This document shows positions 6,691 through 8,743 of a stretch of DNA of 8,743 nucleotides, one piece after another. Origin of the DNA: Candidatus Moraniibacteriota bacterium (GTDB lineage Bacteria; Patescibacteriota; Minisyncoccia; Moranbacterales; GCA-2747515); NCBI GenBank assembly GCA_027039165.1, contig JALWEZ010000176.1, positions 1 through 8,743 on the forward strand, given 5' to 3'. The notes beneath the pieces are model-generated. The model was given only the letters and a program-made list of their open reading frames with translations, made no database searches and was not told where the DNA came from. Numbering within the stretch: the stretch's first letter is position 1; the number at the start of each line of letters is the position of its first letter. The translations under genes and the position numbers were made by a program.

Positions 6691-6710
6691 TGTGTAAAAC
6701 ATGTGTTTTA
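6691..6710. repeat. DnaA-box-like site overlapping a 16-bp palindrome
   Basis: TGTGTAAAA (6691-6699) is a one-mismatch box on the minus strand. It overlaps TAAAACA-TG-TGTTTTA (6695-6710), a perfect 7-bp inverted repeat around two bases. The palindrome could be a weak hairpin or a dimeric protein site. No T-run follows, so it is not a standard terminator. Confidence 0.4.
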
Positions 6711-6733
6711 ATATGTATAATTAAATAATAACT

Positions 6734-6762
6734 TGTGAATAAAAAGTTGGATTTGTGAATAA
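6734..6762 (-). promoter_or_regulatory. Two perfect DnaA boxes spaced by 20 bp
   Basis: TGTGAATAA occurs at 6734-6742 and again at 6754-6762; on the minus strand both read TTATTCACA, an exact match to TTATNCACA. The 20-bp start-to-start distance is about two helical turns, so both would present the same DNA face. These are the strongest boxes in the dnaA-dnaN gap. Confidence 0.75.
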
Positions 6763-6811
6763 CTATTGTATCATCTCAGAATTCAAAAGTTATTCAAATT
6801 AATATCTCAAT

Positions 6812-6820
6812 TAATCCACA
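6812..6820 (+). promoter_or_regulatory. DnaA box (one mismatch, TAATCCACA)
   Basis: It is identical to the variant at 5117-5125 on the other side of dnaA and differs from TTATNCACA at position 2 only. Confidence 0.5.
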
Positions 6821-6872
6821 GAAAGAAAAAATAAAAAGTGGCTCTATCATTGATAAAATACTATTTTTAAAC

Positions 6873-6933
6873 TTTTCCACACAGTAGTATTAATAATAGT
6901 TTTATATTAATATAATATATATAACAATAATTA
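6873..6933. other. Candidate DNA unwinding element next to dnaN
   Basis: A one-mismatch DnaA box TTTTCCACA (6873-6881) is followed after three bases by TAG-TAT-TAA-TAA-TAG (6885-6899), and then by 34 bases (6900-6933) with a single G/C. The order box, trinucleotide run, AT-rich DNA resembles the basal unwinding system described for Bacillus (DnaA box, spacer, DnaA-trio). As I recall that system, the trio strand polarity relative to the box would read CTA/TTA here rather than TAG/TAA, so the match is imperfect. Confidence 0.4.
6911..6916 (+). promoter_or_regulatory. Possible dnaN promoter -10
   Basis: TATAAT at 6911-6916 would place a transcript start near 6923, about 18 nt before the dnaN ATG. 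No convincing -35 is seen at 17-18 bp, and the whole stretch is A/T, so a chance match is quite possible. dnaN may instead be read through from dnaA. Confidence 0.3.
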
Positions 6934-6940
6934 CACGTTT

Positions 6941-8064
6941 ATGAAAATTACATGCACACTAGAACATCTCAAAGATGGACTTAAAAAAATAGAAGGAATA
7001 GCTAAGGGGAATATTTCTTTACCTATATTAGAAAATATACTCATTGAAGCAAAGGAAGGGATTTTATTTTTTTCAGCAACTAATTTAGAAATCGGTGTAA
7101 TAACTCAAGTTATTGCTAAAGTTGAAGAAGAAGGAAGTATTGTTATCACACCAAATATATTACAAGGGTTTTTGAATGCGATTTCAGGTAATGATAATGT
7201 GTTTATAAGTTCAGAAAGCAACATCCTTTCATTACAATGCGGTTCCTCTAAAACATCTATTAATGGACTTGATGCAAGTGAATTTCCAATAATACCACAA
7301 AAGAATAATGATTCTTTTTTCTCAATGGATTTGGAGAAATTTCAGAAAAATTTAAGAAGTGTTGTAAGTTTTGCTTCTACAAATGATATGAGACCAGAAT
7401 TAACAGGAGTTATTTTTCAAAAAAAGGAAGATATTATTTGCTTTGCTGCAACGGATAGTTTTAGATTAGGTGAGTCAAAAATTAATTCTCAAAAAATTAT
7501 TTCTAGTAATGAAGAATTATTTAGTAATAAAAGTGTAATAATACCGCAAAAATTATCAAATTATATAAATAAGATTTCTTCTTCAGAAGATATTTTGTGT
7601 TCGGTGGAGGATAGTCATTTTTTCTTACGATTTGGGAATACGAATGTTACAGCTAGATTAATTGATGGTGTTTATCCAGATTATACACAGATTATACCCA
7701 CTTCAACTAACACTAATATAAAATTAAAGAAGAAGGATTTAGTAGAGGCAATGAAAATAATGCTTGTGTTTGCAAGCCAAGAAAATCAAGATGTTGTTTT
7801 TGAGATTAGTAATAATAAAATAAAAATTACTACTGATGCAGGAGAGAGAGGTGGTGAAAAGCAGAAGTTTCTGCAAACATAGAAGGAGAAGATCAAAACA
7901 TTGTATTGAATCCAAAATATGTATTAGATGGATTACAAAATATTGATAAAGAAGAAATTTTTATTGGAATAAATAGTAAAGCGTCTCCTATAATTTTTCG
8001 TGGAATGGATGGGATTGACGTTAGTAGGGATTATACTTATATAGTTATGCCAGTTAAGAGCTAG
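6941..8064 (+). CDS. dnaN: DNA polymerase III subunit beta (sliding clamp), split by an apparent -1 frameshift
   Basis: This gene encodes the ring-shaped processivity clamp that holds the replicative polymerase on DNA. The first frame (6941-7860) encodes about 306 residues with clamp hallmarks: FPIIP near 115-119, RPELTGVIF at 151-159, AATDSFRL at 169-176 and LIDGVYPDY at 240-248. Read straight on, it ends at a TAG at 7880-7882 (313 aa) and lacks the end of domain III. From GCA at 7861 the other frame continues without a gap as AEVSANIEGEDQNIVLNPKY, then VLDGLQNIDKEEIFIGINSK, and ends in DYTYIVMPVKS with TAG at 8062-8064. That is a normal clamp C-terminus including the VMP motif. One extra base near the A-run 7857-7860 (GAA AAA GCA) restores a protein of about 374 aa, the usual length. 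Since the gene is essential, the cause is a sequencing or assembly deletion or, less likely, recoding. No Shine-Dalgarno precedes the ATG. Confidence 0.9.
7841..7874 (+). other. dnaN frameshift site with recoding-like context
   Basis: A purine-rich, Shine-Dalgarno-like run (7841-7854, containing GGAG and AGGTGG) stands just before GAA-AAG (7856-7861), where the frame changes by -1. Immediately after the A-run, GCAGAA (7861-7866) pairs perfectly with TTCTGC (7869-7874). The P-site codon GAA would re-pair poorly after a -1 slip (TGA), and the hairpin has no spacer, so this is not a textbook slippery heptamer. A lost A in the A4 run explains the data more simply. Confidence 0.45.
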
Positions 8065-8068
8065 TGAA

Positions 8069-8359
8069 ATGAAAGATATTCAGTCACTTTTAAGTAAAAG
8101 ATATGCACAGAAAAAGAAAGTTTTCCACATAGATGATAAAACTATTTTTCATATATTTTCAAAAATAATTAAGCAGGAATATGGAAATCAAGGCGTGAAA
8201 AATATCATCCCAGAATATTACGAGAAAAATACTATTTTTGTTTCATTTGGGCAATCCCTATGGGCTCAAGAAATTTGGTTAAATAGAGGGAAATTAATAG
8301 ATAAAGTAAATAATGAAATAGGTAGTAAAGTTTTGTATAATATAAAAGTTAAGCATTGA
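8069..8359 (+). CDS. dciA: DciA-like protein (DUF721), putative replicative helicase loader
   Basis: A 96-aa protein of the DciA/DUF721 family. DciA interacts with the replicative helicase DnaB and helps load it in bacteria that lack DnaC/DnaI-type loaders. The family signature is at 63-94: SLWAQEIWLNRGKLIDKVNNEIG followed by SKVLYNIKVKH. It fits the pattern S-x-x-WA-x-E-L-x-x-x-R-x-x-L-x-x-x-(L/V)N-x-x-x-G-x-x-x-(V/I)-x-x-I. An N-terminal helical part (1-40) and VSFGQ at 58-62 precede it. It begins 4 bp after the dnaN stop, with a weak AAGAG in the end of dnaN as the nearest ribosome-binding-like sequence, so coupling to dnaN is likely. It ends in TGA followed at once by TAA. Length is at the short end for the family. 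The family call is confident; the helicase role in this organism is inference from family and position. Confidence 0.82.
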   Translation: MKDIQSLLSKRYAQKKKVFHIDDKTIFHIFSKIIKQEYGNQGVKNIIPEYYEKNTIFVSFGQSLWAQEIWLNRGKLIDKVNNEIGSKVLYNIKVKH

Positions 8360-8390
8360 TAATTTGAAACTTGAGTTTAATATAGTATCT

Positions 8391-8397
8391 GGAGGTG
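8391..8397 (+). promoter_or_regulatory. Orphan strong Shine-Dalgarno (GGAGGTG)
   Basis: GGAGGTG is the only strong Shine-Dalgarno I see upstream of a gene start in the window, yet no good gene start follows at 5-10 nt. A TTG at 8400 opens only a 5-codon frame (stop TAA at 8415-8417). The long downstream frame has its first ATG at 8423, 25 nt further on. It may serve a tiny leader peptide, a non-standard start, or nothing. Confidence 0.3.
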
Positions 8398-8422
8398 TTT
8401 TGAGTTTATATATTTAATAAAT

Positions 8423-8743
8423 ATGCATGATAAAAATAAAAAAGTGTATTATAAAGCTTGGGTTCCAACGCCAAGCGGTTTTATAAGTTTTAGTAAATAT
8501 CATGAGGGATGTAGAAAGGTTAAACTTATTAGTTCTAGCAATGAATCTGGTGTAATCTTTCAAAAGATTCTTAATTTATTGCGTTTTCAAAAAGTTACAA
8601 TTGAAATAATAGAGAAAAACTCAAAAACAATAAATGGAAGAATAGTTCAAAGATATTACAAAAATGGTTTTACAGATTTTTTACAAATTATAATAAATAC
8701 ACTTTTCTTCTTTGGTATATTTTTATTAAATTTTGGATTTTTT
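8423..8743 (+). CDS. Unrecognised protein with a C-terminal membrane segment (partial, runs off right edge)
   Basis: This frame is open from ATG 8423 to the window's end (107 codons, no stop seen). I do not recognise the family. The first part is soluble and basic: it starts MHDKNKKVYYKAWVPTPSGF, goes on with HEGCRKVKLISSSNESG at about 28-44, and has several lysines, tyrosines and isoleucines. Residues about 85-107 (FLQIIINTLFFFGIFLLNFG) are strongly hydrophobic and look like the start of a transmembrane helix. Composition and AT content match its neighbours. It follows dciA by 63 bp on the same strand, so it may share the replication transcript. An in-frame stop at 8378-8380 limits extension upstream. 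The strong GGAGGTG at 8391-8397 is too far from ATG 8423 for normal use. A membrane protein with an N-terminal cytoplasmic domain is all that can be inferred. Confidence 0.6.
   Translation, partial: MHDKNKKVYYKAWVPTPSGFISFSKYHEGCRKVKLISSSNESGVIFQKILNLLRFQKVTIEIIEKNSKTINGRIVQRYYKNGFTDFLQIIINTLFFFGIFLLNFGFF

Larger units (their letters stand above)
6621..6940. other. Intergenic oriC part 2, between dnaA and dnaN
   Basis: This 320-bp gap holds no gene and no recognisable terminator for dnaA. It contains two perfect DnaA boxes in the same direction (TGTGAATAA at 6734-6742 and 6754-6762). One-mismatch boxes are at 6633-6641 (+), 6691-6699 (-), 6812-6820 (+) and 6873-6881 (+). There is a short palindrome at 6695-6710. 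The right end is an extremely AT-rich stretch, 6900-6933, with only one G/C. Boxes on both sides of dnaA, with an AT-rich unwinding candidate next to dnaN, recall the bipartite Bacillus-type origin. Which of the two gaps is actually melted cannot be settled by reading. Confidence 0.75.

Noticed and set aside
6695..6710. Intrinsic terminator after dnaA
   Set aside because: The 7-bp palindrome is AT-rich, has a 2-base loop and no following T-run.
7857..7882. dnaN as a true pseudogene
   Set aside because: The frame resumes with a fully conserved C-terminus and no other damage, and the clamp is essential. A sequence error or recoding fits better.
8427..8486. Alternative ATG at 8427 for the right-edge gene
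   Set aside because: Its frame stops after 19 codons, while the frame from 8423 stays open for at least 107.
1..8743. Mobile elements, CRISPR arrays, toxin-antitoxin or defence systems
   Set aside because: No transposase, integrase, spaced repeats or known defence domains are visible. Gene content is core housekeeping plus glycan genes.

Overview
The window is the chromosomal replication-origin neighbourhood of a very AT-rich bacterium. The likely source is Candidate Phyla Radiation / Patescibacteria, probably a Parcubacteria-type lineage. I base this on the DnaA N-terminus (a SKANFSTWFKNT-type motif), small versions of YidC, KhpB/Jag and DciA, the near absence of Shine-Dalgarno sequences, and the low GC. 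The assignment is a judgement from sequence recognition, not from a search. The standard code fits: UGA does not interrupt any gene, although only one gene ends in UGA.

Minus strand, from the origin leftwards (4848 down to 1): rpmH (L34), rnpA (RNase P protein), yidC (membrane insertase) and khpB/jag (KH-R3H RNA-binding protein). This is the classical origin-flanking operon, and it has a near-consensus promoter at 4876-4904. It runs on into a polysaccharide block: a Wzx-type flippase and two GT2 glycosyltransferases. The second glycosyltransferase is cut by the window's left edge.

Plus strand, from the origin rightwards: dnaA, dnaN, a dciA-like gene (DUF721), and an unrecognised ORF that runs off the right edge. 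dnaN carries an apparent single-base frameshift near 7857-7861. The frame resumes at once and encodes a normal clamp C-terminus, so the complete protein is still there in two frames.

The two large non-coding stretches look like a two-part oriC. The rpmH-dnaA gap (4849-5225) holds a dense DnaA-box cluster, including three boxes in tandem at an 8-bp step. The dnaA-dnaN gap (6621-6940) holds two perfect boxes 20 bp apart, several near-matches, and a box followed by a TAG/TAA trinucleotide run and a 34-nt stretch with a single G/C. All genes are transcribed away from the origin, that is, co-directional with replication forks.

The genes form a replication-initiation set (DnaA opens oriC, DciA probably loads the helicase, DnaN is the clamp), a translation/RNA/membrane-insertion set, and a cell-surface glycan set. 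I see no mobile element, CRISPR array, tRNA or rRNA, and no convincing intrinsic terminator. Most of the window is core housekeeping. The points that deserve a second look are the dnaN frameshift and its sequence context, the origin architecture, and the unknown ORF at the right edge.
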